In this document: positions 1-5,589 of the stretch, piece after piece | How the letters are laid out: each line of letters starts with the position of its first letter | Numbering within the stretch: the first letter of the stretch is position 1 | Source of the DNA: an uncultured beta proteobacterium | Lineage (GTDB): Bacteria; Pseudomonadota; Gammaproteobacteria; Burkholderiales; Burkholderiaceae | Direction: 5' to 3' | DNA: 5,589 bases | Assembly (NCBI GenBank): GCA_903909925.1 | Contig: CAIVXR010000200.1 | Location: 1-5,589 of the forward strand | Notes under the pieces: model-generated | Seen by the model: only the letters and a program-made list of their open reading frames with translations | What the model was told of the DNA's origin: nothing | Databases searched by the model: none | Position numbers and translations under genes: made by a program

Positions 1-702
1 ATTGAAGGTATGGAAAAGCTGGGCTTTGATTTAACCCATGTCTATGGCTTGACTGAGACTTATGGCCCTGCCGCAATTTGCGTGAGACAGGATGAGTGGG
101 ATGATTTGGATATTGGTGAGCGCGCTCGCTTGAACGCACGCCAAGGTATGCGTTATCACCTACAACAAGCCATTGATGTGCTTAATCCAGAAACGATGCA
201 GCCCGTACCCGCCGATGGTGAAACCATGGGCGAGATTATGTTTAAGGGCAATATCACTATGAAGGGTTACCTTAAGAATGAGAAAGCGACTCAAGAAGCA
301 TTTGAGGGTGGCTGGTTTCATTCGGGGGACTTAGCGGTCATGAACCCGGATGGCTACGTCAAGATTAAGGACCGTAGTAAAGACATCATCATCTCTGGCG
401 GAGAGAATATCTCTTCTATTGAAGTCGAGGATGTTCTATATCGCCATCCAGCAGTGATCGCCGCCGCAGTAGTTGCTAAACCTGATCCAAAATGGGGTGA
501 GACTCCATGCGCTTTCTTAGAAATTAAGCCTGGCGTTGAGGTAAGCCCCGCTGACATCATTGCCCACTGTAAGCAGCATTTGGCTGGATTTAAGGTACCC
601 AAGGCCATTGTCTTTGGCGAGCTGCCAAAGACCTCAACTGGAAAAATCCAGAAATTTGAACTGCGCAAGCAAGCTGGATCTGCCACTGCTATTGATGTTT
701 AG
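1..702 (+). CDS. AMP-forming acyl-CoA synthetase, C-terminal part (5' end outside window)
   Basis: This is the last 233 codons of an ANL-superfamily acyl-CoA ligase, which activates a carboxylic acid with ATP to an acyl-adenylate and then to acyl-CoA in the cytoplasm. The frame is open from base 1, so the internal ATG at 10 is not the start. Counting from that ATG as residue 1, the adenylate-binding YGLTE motif is at 12-16, the GWFHSGDLA stretch with the ATP-ribose-binding Asp is at 101-109, the hinge region DRSKDIIISGGENIS is at 121-135, and the C-terminal catalytic lysine is K212 in STGKIQK. All core motifs of the second half are intact. The ARQGM segment followed by an ETMxPVP stretch resembles the plant acyl-activating enzyme and DmdB-like branch, which handles short and medium chain acids and methylmercaptopropionate. 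A 76-bp gap separates it from etfB on the same strand, and their functions match. Substrate is unknown; family assignment is secure. Confidence 0.93.
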   Translation: MEGMEKLGFDLTHVYGLTETYGPAAICVRQDEWDDLDIGERARLNARQGMRYHLQQAIDVLNPETMQPVPADGETMGEIMFKGNITMKGYLKNEKATQEAFEGGWFHSGDLAVMNPDGYVKIKDRSKDIIISGGENISSIEVEDVLYRHPAVIAAAVVAKPDPKWGETPCAFLEIKPGVEVSPADIIAHCKQHLAGFKVPKAIVFGELPKTSTGKIQKFELRKQAGSATAIDV

Positions 703-778
703 TTCTTAGCGCTTGGGGCGGATAAAATAAGAAGTTAAGCAAATAGTTGCAAATTTTTATCAATATTGAGAATTCCAA

Positions 779-1528
779 ATGAAGATCTTAGTGGCAGTAA
801 AACGCGTCGTTGATTACAACGTCAAAATTCGAGTGAAGTCTGATGGTTCTGGCGTAGATCTTGCGAACGTCAAAATGAGTATGAATCCTTTTGATGAGAT
901 TGCTGTTGAAGAAGCGGTACGTTTAAAAGAAGCGGGCATTGCAACTGAAGTAGTGGTGGTGAGTGCCGGCGTGACACAGTGCCAAGAAACATTGCGTACT
1001 GCGTTGGCAATTGGTGCTGATCGCGCCATCTTAGTAGAGTCTGATGCAGAATTGCAGCCACTTGCAGTTGCTAAGATTCTGAAGGCACTCTCTGAAAAAG
1101 AATCTATTCAAATTATTATTCTTGGCAAGCAGGCGATTGATGATGATAGTAATCAAACTGGCCAAATGCTGGCTAGTCTCTTGGATATTCCACAAGCAAC
1201 CTTCGCTTCCAAGATAGTTATTGCCGACGGTAAGGCTACTGTAACGCGCGAAGTCGATGGCGGTTTAGAAACTATTGCGCTTACTTTACCAGCAGTGATT
1301 ACGACTGACTTGCGTTTGAACGAGCCTCGTTATGTGACTCTGCCCAACATCATGAAGGCTAAGAAAAAAACCATTGATATTGTGAAGCCTGAAGACCTTG
1401 GCGTGGATATTGCACCACGTCTAAAAACCTTAAAAGTTGAAGATCCCCCTAAGCGTAGCGCTGGTGTCATGGTGGCTGATGTAGCAGCCTTAGTAGATAA
1501 ACTCAAAAATGAAGCGAAGGTAATTTAA
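779..1528 (+). CDS. etfB: Electron transfer flavoprotein beta subunit
   Basis: This is the beta subunit of the heterodimeric electron transfer flavoprotein, the soluble carrier that takes electrons from acyl-CoA dehydrogenases and passes them to ETF:quinone oxidoreductase. The 249 residues are full length for the housekeeping (group I) type. The N-terminus MKILVAVKRVVDYNVKIRVK and the following MNPFDEIAVEEA stretch (35-46) are typical. An AMP-binding region around LGKQAIDDDSNQTGQ is at 115-129. The ETF-beta signature runs from about 156 to 176 (TREVDGGLETIALTLPAVITT). The recognition loop that docks onto dehydrogenases is NEPRYVTLPNIMKAKKK at 181-197, where L188 corresponds to human Leu195. 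The start is the first in-frame ATG with the canonical N-terminus; only a weak GAG at 768-770 serves as ribosome binding site. etfA begins immediately after the stop, so the two are translated together. No bifurcating-type features were noticed. Confidence 0.98.
   Translation: MKILVAVKRVVDYNVKIRVKSDGSGVDLANVKMSMNPFDEIAVEEAVRLKEAGIATEVVVVSAGVTQCQETLRTALAIGADRAILVESDAELQPLAVAKILKALSEKESIQIIILGKQAIDDDSNQTGQMLASLLDIPQATFASKIVIADGKATVTREVDGGLETIALTLPAVITTDLRLNEPRYVTLPNIMKAKKKTIDIVKPEDLGVDIAPRLKTLKVEDPPKRSAGVMVADVAALVDKLKNEAKVI
1516..1520 (+). promoter_or_regulatory. Ribosome binding site of etfA inside the end of etfB
   Basis: GAAGG lies in the last codons of etfB, 8 nt before the etfA ATG at 1529. 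The etfB stop TAA (1526-1528) and the etfA ATG abut as TAAATG, an arrangement that favours coupled translation and equal amounts of the two subunits. The motif and spacing are seen directly; coupling is inferred. Confidence 0.6.
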
Positions 1529-2464
1529 ATGGCTGCTCTAGTAATCGCTGAACACGATAATCAATCTTTAAAAGCAGCTACCTTAAATGCTGTGGCAGCT
1601 GCTTTGCAGTGCTCGGCAGAGGTAGATGTTCTGGTTGCTGGCAGTGGGGCTGATGCCGTAGCAGCAGCTGCTGCTCAAATCGCAGGTGTACGTAAGGTAA
1701 TTCAGGTTGACGCCCCTAAGCTTGATGATCAACTGGCCGAGCCTTTAGCGACTCAGATTCTGGCGATTGCAAATCAATACAGTCATATTTTGGCTCCAGC
1801 AACTGCGAATGGTAAGAATGTGTTGCCACGGGTTGCCGCTAAGTTGGACGTTGCTCAGCTCTCTGATATTACTAAAGTAATCAGCGTTGATACTTTCGAG
1901 CGCCCCATCTATGCGGGTAATGCAATTGCTACTGTGCAAACAAATGATCCAATTAAAGTAATCACTGTGCGGACTACCGGTTTTGATCCTGTGGCAGCTA
2001 CTGGTGGCTCGGCAGTAATCGAAAAACAAGCTGCCATTGAAGGTAAATCCTCTTCAGCTTTTGTAGGTCGTCAGCTAACAAAATCTGATCGTCCAGAGCT
2101 GACTGCTGCCAAGATTATTGTTTCTGGTGGCCGTGGTTTAGGTTCTGGTGAGAAATATCAGGAAATCATCGCTCCATTAGCTGACAAGCTAGGGGCTGCT
2201 TTAGGTGCTTCCCGTGCTGCGGTGGATGCAGGTTATGTACCTAATGACTATCAAGTTGGTCAAACTGGCAAGATTGTTGCTCCAGAACTTTATATTGCAA
2301 TTGGTATCTCTGGTGCGATTCAGCACTTAGCAGGCATGAAGGATTCCAAAGTGATTGTTGCTATCAATAAAGATCCAGAAGCTCCAATCTTTAGTGTTGC
2401 TGATTACGGTTTAGTTGCCGATCTAAATACTGCGGTGCCTGAATTGACTGAAGCGCTTAGCTAA
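1529..2464 (+). CDS. etfA: Electron transfer flavoprotein alpha subunit (FAD-binding)
   Basis: This is the alpha subunit of the electron transfer flavoprotein and carries the redox-active FAD at the C-terminal domain. Its 311 residues match the usual bacterial length. Residues 1 to about 185 form the N-terminal nucleotide-fold domain. The FAD domain then follows: SGGRGLGS at 199-206, GASRA with R229, QVGQTGK at 242-248 with T246, SGAIQH at 261-266 with Q265 and H266, N280, and D298. These residues keep a constant offset of 20 from the known human ETFA flavin contacts (Arg249, Thr266, Gln265 neighbourhood, His286, Asn300, Asp318). The ETF-alpha signature is LYIAIGISGAIQHLAG at 254-269, continuing to VAIN. 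No key residue is missing, so the subunit should be functional. It sits between etfB and an acyl-CoA dehydrogenase on the same strand, the expected electron donor. Confidence 0.98.
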   Translation: MAALVIAEHDNQSLKAATLNAVAAALQCSAEVDVLVAGSGADAVAAAAAQIAGVRKVIQVDAPKLDDQLAEPLATQILAIANQYSHILAPATANGKNVLPRVAAKLDVAQLSDITKVISVDTFERPIYAGNAIATVQTNDPIKVITVRTTGFDPVAATGGSAVIEKQAAIEGKSSSAFVGRQLTKSDRPELTAAKIIVSGGRGLGSGEKYQEIIAPLADKLGAALGASRAAVDAGYVPNDYQVGQTGKIVAPELYIAIGISGAIQHLAGMKDSKVIVAINKDPEAPIFSVADYGLVADLNTAVPELTEALS

Positions 2465-2492
2465 GAGTGATTGCATTATTTGATTTGAATTC

Positions 2493-2499
2493 AGAGGAG
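2493..2499 (+). promoter_or_regulatory. Strong ribosome binding site of the acyl-CoA dehydrogenase gene
   Basis: AGAGGAG is a near-perfect Shine-Dalgarno sequence with 5 nt to the ATG at 2505. It is the strongest such site in the window and fixes the dehydrogenase start. It sits in a 40-bp gap after etfA in which no terminator is visible, consistent with readthrough from etfBA. Confidence 0.75.
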
Positions 2500-2504
2500 T
2501 AGTA

Positions 2505-4292
2505 ATGCCATATGTAGCCCCAGTAAAAGACATGCTATTTGTCATGAATGAGTTAGCTGGGCTAGCAGATGTGGTGGCTTATCCTACTTATGCACAAGCA
2601 GGGGCCGATATTGATTTAGCCCCTGCAATTTTGGAAGAGTCTGCAAAGTTCAATCAAGACGTAGTTGCACCCCTCAATTGGCCTGGGGATCAAAACCCAA
2701 GCTCATGGAAAGATGGTGTTGTTACTACAACCCCTGGTTTTAAAGAAGCGTTTGCCCAATTTGCTGCTGCTGGTTGGCAGGGTGTAGTGCACCCAGCTGA
2801 GTTTGGTGGCCAAGGCCTACCAAAGTTAATTGCCGCCGCTTGTTTTGAAATGGTGCACTCAGCCAGCTTGTCCTTTGCTTTATGCCCTATGTTGACCGAT
2901 GGTGCAATTGAAGCTTTACTAACTGCCGCTAGTCCAAAAATTCAAGAGCAATATGTGCCGCACATGATTTCCGGTGAGTGGACTGGTTCTATGTGCTTAA
3001 CTGAGCCGCAAGCGGGTTCTGATTTATCCATGGTCCGCTCTAAAGCTGTACCTGAGGGTAATGGCACCTACAGAATATTTGGCACCAAAATCTATATCAC
3101 CTACGGTGAACACGATATGGCAAAAAATATTATTCATTTAGTGCTCGCTAGAACACCTGATGCCCCAGAGGGCGTCAAAGGAATCTCATTATTTGTAGTG
3201 CCTAAGTTTTTGGTGAATGCTGATAGTTCTTTAGGTGAGCGCAATGACGTTCACTGTGTATCAATCGAGCATAAGCTTGGCATTAAGGCGAGCCCAACTG
3301 CAGTGCTGCAGTTTGGTGATCATGGCGGCGCTATAGGCTACCTCGTTGGCGAAGAAAATCGTGGCCTGGAATACATGTTTGTGATGATGAATGCCGCTCG
3401 CTTTGCAGTGGGCATGCAAGGCGTTGCACTGGCAGAGCGTGCTTACCAAAAGGCTGTGCAATACGCTAAAGATCGAGTACAAAGTCGTGATCTGGCGGGC
3501 TCCCCTGGTCCGGTAGCGATTATTCATCAGCCAGATGTCAAGCGCATGCTCATGACAATGCGAGCCTATACAGAAGCCTGTCGTGCATTAGCGTATTACG
3601 CTGCTGCTGCCTATGACGTTCAGCATGCAGCCCCTGATGAATCTGAGCGTAAGGCTAGCCAGGCTGTTTATGAATTCTTGGTACCGATTGTCAAAGGCTT
3701 CTCAACCGAGATGTCAATTGAGGTCGCCAGCCTTGGTGTGCAAGTGCATGGTGGTATGGGCTTTATTGAAGAGACAGGCGCTGCTCAACACTATCGTGAT
3801 GCTCGTATCTTGACAATCTATGAAGGTACTACTGCGATTCAGGCAAATGATTTACTCGGCAGAAAAACAGTGCGAGATAGCGGCGCAACTGCGAAGGTAT
3901 TTTCACAAAAAATTACTGAAACAGAAAAAGAACTAGCAGCTAGTGCTACGGCAGATGCTAAGGCAGTACTGAAGCAGCTGACTCTTGGACGTGCTGCATT
4001 TGAAGAAGCAGTTGCATATATTGTTGCAAATGCCAAGAGCGATACTAAAGCGGTTTATGCCGGCAGCTTTGCTTATCTCCGCTTATCTGGCTTAGTGTTA
4101 GGCGGCTGGCAAATGGCTCGTAGCCTCTTAGCTGCAGAGCGTTTACGCGATAGCGATCCTGCTTTTTATAGTGCCAAGATTGCTACAGCACGTTTTTTTG
4201 CTGAAAATTTATTGCCACAAGCTGGCGCTCTAGCTACTTCAATTGTTGAAAGTGGCCACTCTACAAATGCTTTAGAGGTAGAGCAGTTCTAA
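2505..4292 (+). CDS. Acyl-CoA dehydrogenase, long (~595 aa) DmdC-like type
   Basis: This flavoprotein oxidises an acyl-CoA to the trans-2-enoyl-CoA and hands electrons to ETF, encoded just upstream. At 595 residues it is much longer than the ~380-residue MCAD type. It has an N-terminal helical extension (about 1-40), the helical N domain (about 45-155), the beta domain (about 160-275), the C-terminal helical domain (about 285-455) and an extra C-terminal domain (about 465-590). This layout is shared with 3-methylmercaptopropionyl-CoA dehydrogenase (DmdC) and relatives. Visible motifs are MCLTEPQAGSD at 163-173 (flavin and substrate contacts), GTKIYIT at 193-199, EENRGL at 283-288, QVHGGMGFIEE at 413-423, and TIYEGTTAIQANDLLGRK at 437-454. 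E440 in that last motif matches the catalytic base Glu376 of MCAD. The gene appears intact. Substrate cannot be fixed: methylmercaptopropionyl-CoA, medium-chain and long-chain acyl-CoAs all fit. It ends 2 bp from the stop of the convergent gene. Confidence 0.95.
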   Translation: MPYVAPVKDMLFVMNELAGLADVVAYPTYAQAGADIDLAPAILEESAKFNQDVVAPLNWPGDQNPSSWKDGVVTTTPGFKEAFAQFAAAGWQGVVHPAEFGGQGLPKLIAAACFEMVHSASLSFALCPMLTDGAIEALLTAASPKIQEQYVPHMISGEWTGSMCLTEPQAGSDLSMVRSKAVPEGNGTYRIFGTKIYITYGEHDMAKNIIHLVLARTPDAPEGVKGISLFVVPKFLVNADSSLGERNDVHCVSIEHKLGIKASPTAVLQFGDHGGAIGYLVGEENRGLEYMFVMMNAARFAVGMQGVALAERAYQKAVQYAKDRVQSRDLAGSPGPVAIIHQPDVKRMLMTMRAYTEACRALAYYAAAAYDVQHAAPDESERKASQAVYEFLVPIVKGFSTEMSIEVASLGVQVHGGMGFIEETGAAQHYRDARILTIYEGTTAIQANDLLGRKTVRDSGATAKVFSQKITETEKELAASATADAKAVLKQLTLGRAAFEEAVAYIVANAKSDTKAVYAGSFAYLRLSGLVLGGWQMARSLLAAERLRDSDPAFYSAKIATARFFAENLLPQAGALATSIVESGHSTNALEVEQF

Positions 4293-4294
4293 AA

Positions 4295-4741
4295 TTATTG
4301 AGATAGCTTTTTAGCTTCGTAAAGCTGAGAGATGAAGAATTGCTCAAAAGAGACGGCCAAAAAGGTCATCATCACACCAGCACCTAATACGAGTGAGAAG
4401 ATCACGGTCAAAATCACTGGCCAACCAGAGCGTGTTCGGCGCTGCTCTGTAATGCCAGGATTAAATTGCGCATCCCACTTCTCATCAAGACGTAGACCAA
4501 AGGCAATCGTCGTTAACCAACTGGCTTCTATCGCAATAAAACCAAAGGTGATCAAAATCCAGCCAGGGGCGGAGTGAAAGTGGGCATTCTTTAAGATGAT
4601 CCAACCAGCAATGCCGCCAATCAAAGAGAGCAATTGTGCCCAGGCCCAAAAGGATTTGAGACCTTGTAGATAAAAACAATTGAGTCCACTACCCGGGAAA
4701 AAAAATCCGAGGGCGCAAAAAATCAGTTTAGAGTTTTTCAT
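4295..4741 (-). CDS. Small four-helix membrane protein with TM2-like N-terminus
   Basis: This gene encodes 148 residues, mostly hydrophobic, with four likely membrane segments at about 5-25, 30-50, 60-83 and 107-131 and a short charged cytoplasmic-type loop between the third and fourth (84-106, including RLDEKWDAQFNP and EQRRTR). The first two segments with GSGLNCFYLQG at 17-27 resemble the TM2 fold pattern, where a Gly-rich turn is followed by a Phe-Tyr pair and Gly. The conserved His/Arg before FY in typical TM2 proteins is replaced by Asn-Cys, so the match is loose. Function is unknown. The ATG at 4741 is the only in-frame ATG near the start, and its ribosome binding site is weak and A-rich. 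It lies 27 bp downstream of the META lipoprotein gene on the same strand, so cotranscription is likely. A run of eight T in the coding strand falls in codons 13-15. Confidence 0.75.
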   Translation of the reverse strand: MKNSKLIFCALGFFFPGSGLNCFYLQGLKSFWAWAQLLSLIGGIAGWIILKNAHFHSAPGWILITFGFIAIEASWLTTIAFGLRLDEKWDAQFNPGITEQRRTRSGWPVILTVIFSLVLGAGVMMTFLAVSFEQFFISQLYEAKKLSQ

Positions 4742-4768
4742 TAATGTTTTATCTTTTGATTGACTTAC

Positions 4769-5311
4769 TTATTTGTTGATATTGGGGCGCTGAGTAAAGC
4801 TCAAGACTTCACGGTCAGCTCCAATCATTAGCAACTGATCACCATTACGAACAATACTGCGATAGTCATTCAGTTCATATAAGAAGTCATTTTCTAGTTC
4901 ATTCCGTTGTGGTGTGCATGTCATCTTAGTGCTGATAATTTTTGTAAAGGTGAAACCACGCATGTCTTCATCTAACTGTGCACTAAAGCGATTGCAGCCA
5001 GTAGAGCCACTGACACGCTGACCATTGGCATCAAAACTGATTTGAATCGGATTGCTAGTGTCGCCTTGTGGAATCTGGCGGTTGCGTACCTCACCACTAC
5101 TATTGGGAGCTAAGTTCCAGCGAGTGAGTTCCCACTTGGTGTTACGAAGTTCGCTGCTAGGAGGGCTAGTTTTGGCATTACAGGGCGGAACGATATTGGC
5201 GCAACCAGTCAAAAGAGCAATTCCCAGTGATGAAAACGCCACAAATAGACTATTTGACAAGCTTTTAGACGGCCCCCTGGAGAGGGTATGAGGCACTGTT
5301 TTTATGGGCAT
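4769..5311 (-). CDS. META-domain (HslJ-like) lipoprotein
   Basis: This is a 180-residue predicted envelope lipoprotein. A hydrophobic segment at about 21-36 ends in the lipobox LLTGC, giving lipidation at C37; the next residue is Ala, so outer-membrane sorting is expected. A short linker rich in Pro and Ser is followed by a META domain at about 55-175. Its NTKWELTRW start is at 57-65, the GSTGCNRFS turn at 102-110, TKMTC at 128-132, and the closing strands around LLMIGADREVLSF at 160-172. C106 and C132 are the cysteine pair often seen in HslJ-type META domains. E. coli HslJ is linked to heat shock and novobiocin resistance; no precise activity is known for this family. The ATG at 5311 lacks a clear ribosome binding site and gives an unusually long 20-residue n-region. 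A TTG at 5258-5260, preceded by AGGGGG 12 nt earlier, would give a more normal signal peptide. Confidence 0.85.
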   Translation of the reverse strand: MPIKTVPHTLSRGPSKSLSNSLFVAFSSLGIALLTGCANIVPPCNAKTSPPSSELRNTKWELTRWNLAPNSSGEVRNRQIPQGDTSNPIQISFDANGQRVSGSTGCNRFSAQLDEDMRGFTFTKIISTKMTCTPQRNELENDFLYELNDYRSIVRNGDQLLMIGADREVLSFTQRPNINK

Positions 5312-5390
5312 ATTTATTTAAGTTATTGTTTTATATGTATTTTTTAATGATATGAGGACTCTATTCTACTGGCTTAGAGGCTTAAATAGG

Positions 5391-5419
5391 TGGAAGAAGT
5401 AGGGGTTTTCGTCTAGAAT
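5391..5419 (+). promoter_or_regulatory. Candidate sigma-70 promoter of rpsP
   Basis: TAGAAT at 5414-5419 matches five of six positions of the -10 consensus. The hexamer 17 bp upstream, TGGAAG at 5391-5396, matches only three of six of the -35 consensus, so the call rests mainly on the -10 box and the position. Transcription would start near 5426 and give a leader of roughly 77 nt before the rpsP ATG, long enough to contain the hairpins described separately. Confidence 0.4.
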
Positions 5420-5434
5420 ATGAGGTTTTCCGCT

Positions 5435-5456
5435 CTACCATGCGTTTCTTTGGTGG
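5435..5456 (+). promoter_or_regulatory. Leader hairpin A upstream of rpsP
   Basis: CTACCA (5435-5440) can pair with TGGTGG (5451-5456) to form a 6-bp stem with one G-U pair and a 10-nt loop. Its 3' arm overlaps the 5' arm of the terminator-like hairpin at 5454-5467, so the two cannot form at the same time. The pairing is seen directly; a regulatory role is inference. Confidence 0.3.
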
Positions 5457-5476
5457 GCCGGAGCCTAAGATTTTTT
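5454..5476 (+). terminator. Weak terminator-like hairpin B with U-tract in the rpsP leader
   Basis: TGGGC (5454-5458) pairs with GCCTA (5463-5467) around a CGGA tetraloop, with one G-U pair. Three bases later there is a run of six T (5471-5476). The 5-bp stem is short for an intrinsic terminator, so this is at best an attenuator. It lies downstream of the candidate rpsP promoter and upstream of the rpsP ribosome binding site. Confidence 0.25.
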
Positions 5477-5491
5477 CATTTTAGATTTTTT

Positions 5492-5496
5492 AAGGA
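5492..5496 (+). promoter_or_regulatory. Ribosome binding site of rpsP
   Basis: AAGGA lies 6 nt before the ATG at 5503, a good Shine-Dalgarno sequence that fixes the rpsP start. It follows a second T-run at 5486-5491, giving an unstructured, easily accessible start region. Confidence 0.75.
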
Positions 5497-5502
5497 ATAA
5501 GT

Positions 5503-5589
5503 ATGGTCGTCATTCGACTGGCACGCGGCGGTTCTAAGAAGCGCCCTTTTTACAGCATTGTTGCTACTGATAAGCGCAACCGTCGTGAC
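5503..5589 (+). CDS. rpsP: 30S ribosomal protein S16, N-terminal part (3' end outside window)
   Basis: The 29 codons up to the window edge read [20 protein letters not shown] followed by ATDKRNRRD, which is the strongly conserved N-terminus of bacterial ribosomal protein S16. The VIRLAR strand, the GxKKRPFY core and the basic RNRRDG-type turn that contacts 16S rRNA are all recognisable. S16 is about 80-90 residues long, so roughly two thirds of the gene is missing. It binds 16S rRNA in the 5' domain and helps early assembly of the small subunit. In most proteobacteria it is followed by rimM, trmD and rplS, which would be expected just beyond this window. The start is supported by the conserved N-terminus and a good ribosome binding site. 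Confidence 0.97.

Larger units (their letters stand above)
5312..5502. other. Divergent intergenic region between the META lipoprotein gene and rpsP
   Basis: This 191-bp region separates the leftward lipoprotein gene from the rightward rpsP gene and must hold promoters for both. The left part (5312-5350) is very AT-rich. The minus strand offers TATAAA at 5335-5330 and TAGAAT at 5368-5363 as possible -10 boxes, neither with a good -35. The right part holds the rpsP -10 candidate and a structured leader. The octamer ATATGAGG occurs twice in direct orientation, at 5350-5357 and 5418-5425. Confidence 0.7.

Noticed and set aside
703..733. Possible terminator between the acyl-CoA synthetase gene and etfB (TTCTTA 703-708 pairing with TAAGAA 728-733)
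   Set aside because: The stem is 6 bp of mostly A-U pairs with a 19-nt loop and no U-tract follows, so it does not look like an intrinsic terminator.
723..775. Possible etfB promoter (TAAAAT at 723-728, or TTGCAA at 747-752)
   Set aside because: TAAAAT has no usable -35 at 16-18 bp, and TTGCAA has no -10 hexamer at the right distance. A separate promoter may exist but cannot be supported.
3261..3527. Minus-strand open frame inside the acyl-CoA dehydrogenase gene
   Set aside because: It lies fully within the conserved dehydrogenase coding region and shows no family motif; it arises from the codon usage of the real gene.
4305..4326. Larger hairpin AGCTTT/AAAGCT as a bidirectional terminator for the convergent genes
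   Set aside because: It lies in the coding end of the minus-strand gene and lacks a U-tract on both strands, and an alternative smaller pairing competes with it.
4332..4577. Open frame on the plus strand opposite the membrane-protein gene
   Set aside because: It overlaps a better supported gene with clear hydrophobic segments, and its translation is basic and low in recognisable features; it is an antisense shadow.
5052..5291. Open frame on the plus strand opposite the META lipoprotein gene
   Set aside because: The minus-strand frame carries a lipobox and META motifs; the plus-strand frame has no recognisable domain.

Overview
The window looks like a chromosomal segment from a betaproteobacterium of the Burkholderiales, most likely a Polynucleobacter-like freshwater Burkholderiaceae. 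This rests on moderate GC content, compact gene spacing, and the character of the EtfB, EtfA, acyl-CoA dehydrogenase and ribosomal protein S16 sequences. The genus is inferred from recognition; no database search was run.

Layout. (1) Positions 1-4292, plus strand: a catabolic acyl-CoA block. It holds the 3' end of an AMP-forming acyl-CoA synthetase, then etfB and etfA (the start codon directly follows the stop codon), then a long ~595-residue acyl-CoA dehydrogenase of the DmdC-like architecture. (2) Positions 4295-5311, minus strand: a probable two-gene unit, transcribed from right to left, encoding a META-domain lipoprotein and a small four-helix membrane protein with a TM2-like N-terminus. 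It meets the acyl-CoA block tail to tail with 2 bp between the stop codons. (3) Positions 5312-5502: a 191-bp divergent intergenic region carrying candidate promoters for both directions and a structured leader. (4) Position 5503 to the window end, plus strand: the first 29 codons of rpsP (30S ribosomal protein S16).

How the genes work together. The synthetase activates a carboxylic acid to its CoA thioester. The dehydrogenase then introduces the alpha-beta double bond and passes two electrons to the EtfAB heterodimer, which delivers them to the quinone pool through an ETF:quinone oxidoreductase that is not in this window. The true substrate cannot be read from the sequence. Both enzymes belong to subfamilies that include the DMSP-demethylation enzymes DmdB and DmdC, but they could equally serve ordinary fatty acids. 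The lipoprotein/membrane pair looks like an unrelated envelope unit, and rpsP normally heads a ribosomal/tRNA-modification operon (rpsP-rimM-trmD-rplS).

Most of the window is ordinary housekeeping and catabolic DNA. I found no mobile element, CRISPR array, tRNA or rRNA, and no convincing new system. The least explained parts are the rpsP leader, which has overlapping hairpins, a U-tract and a 14-codon mini-ORF, and the small membrane protein.
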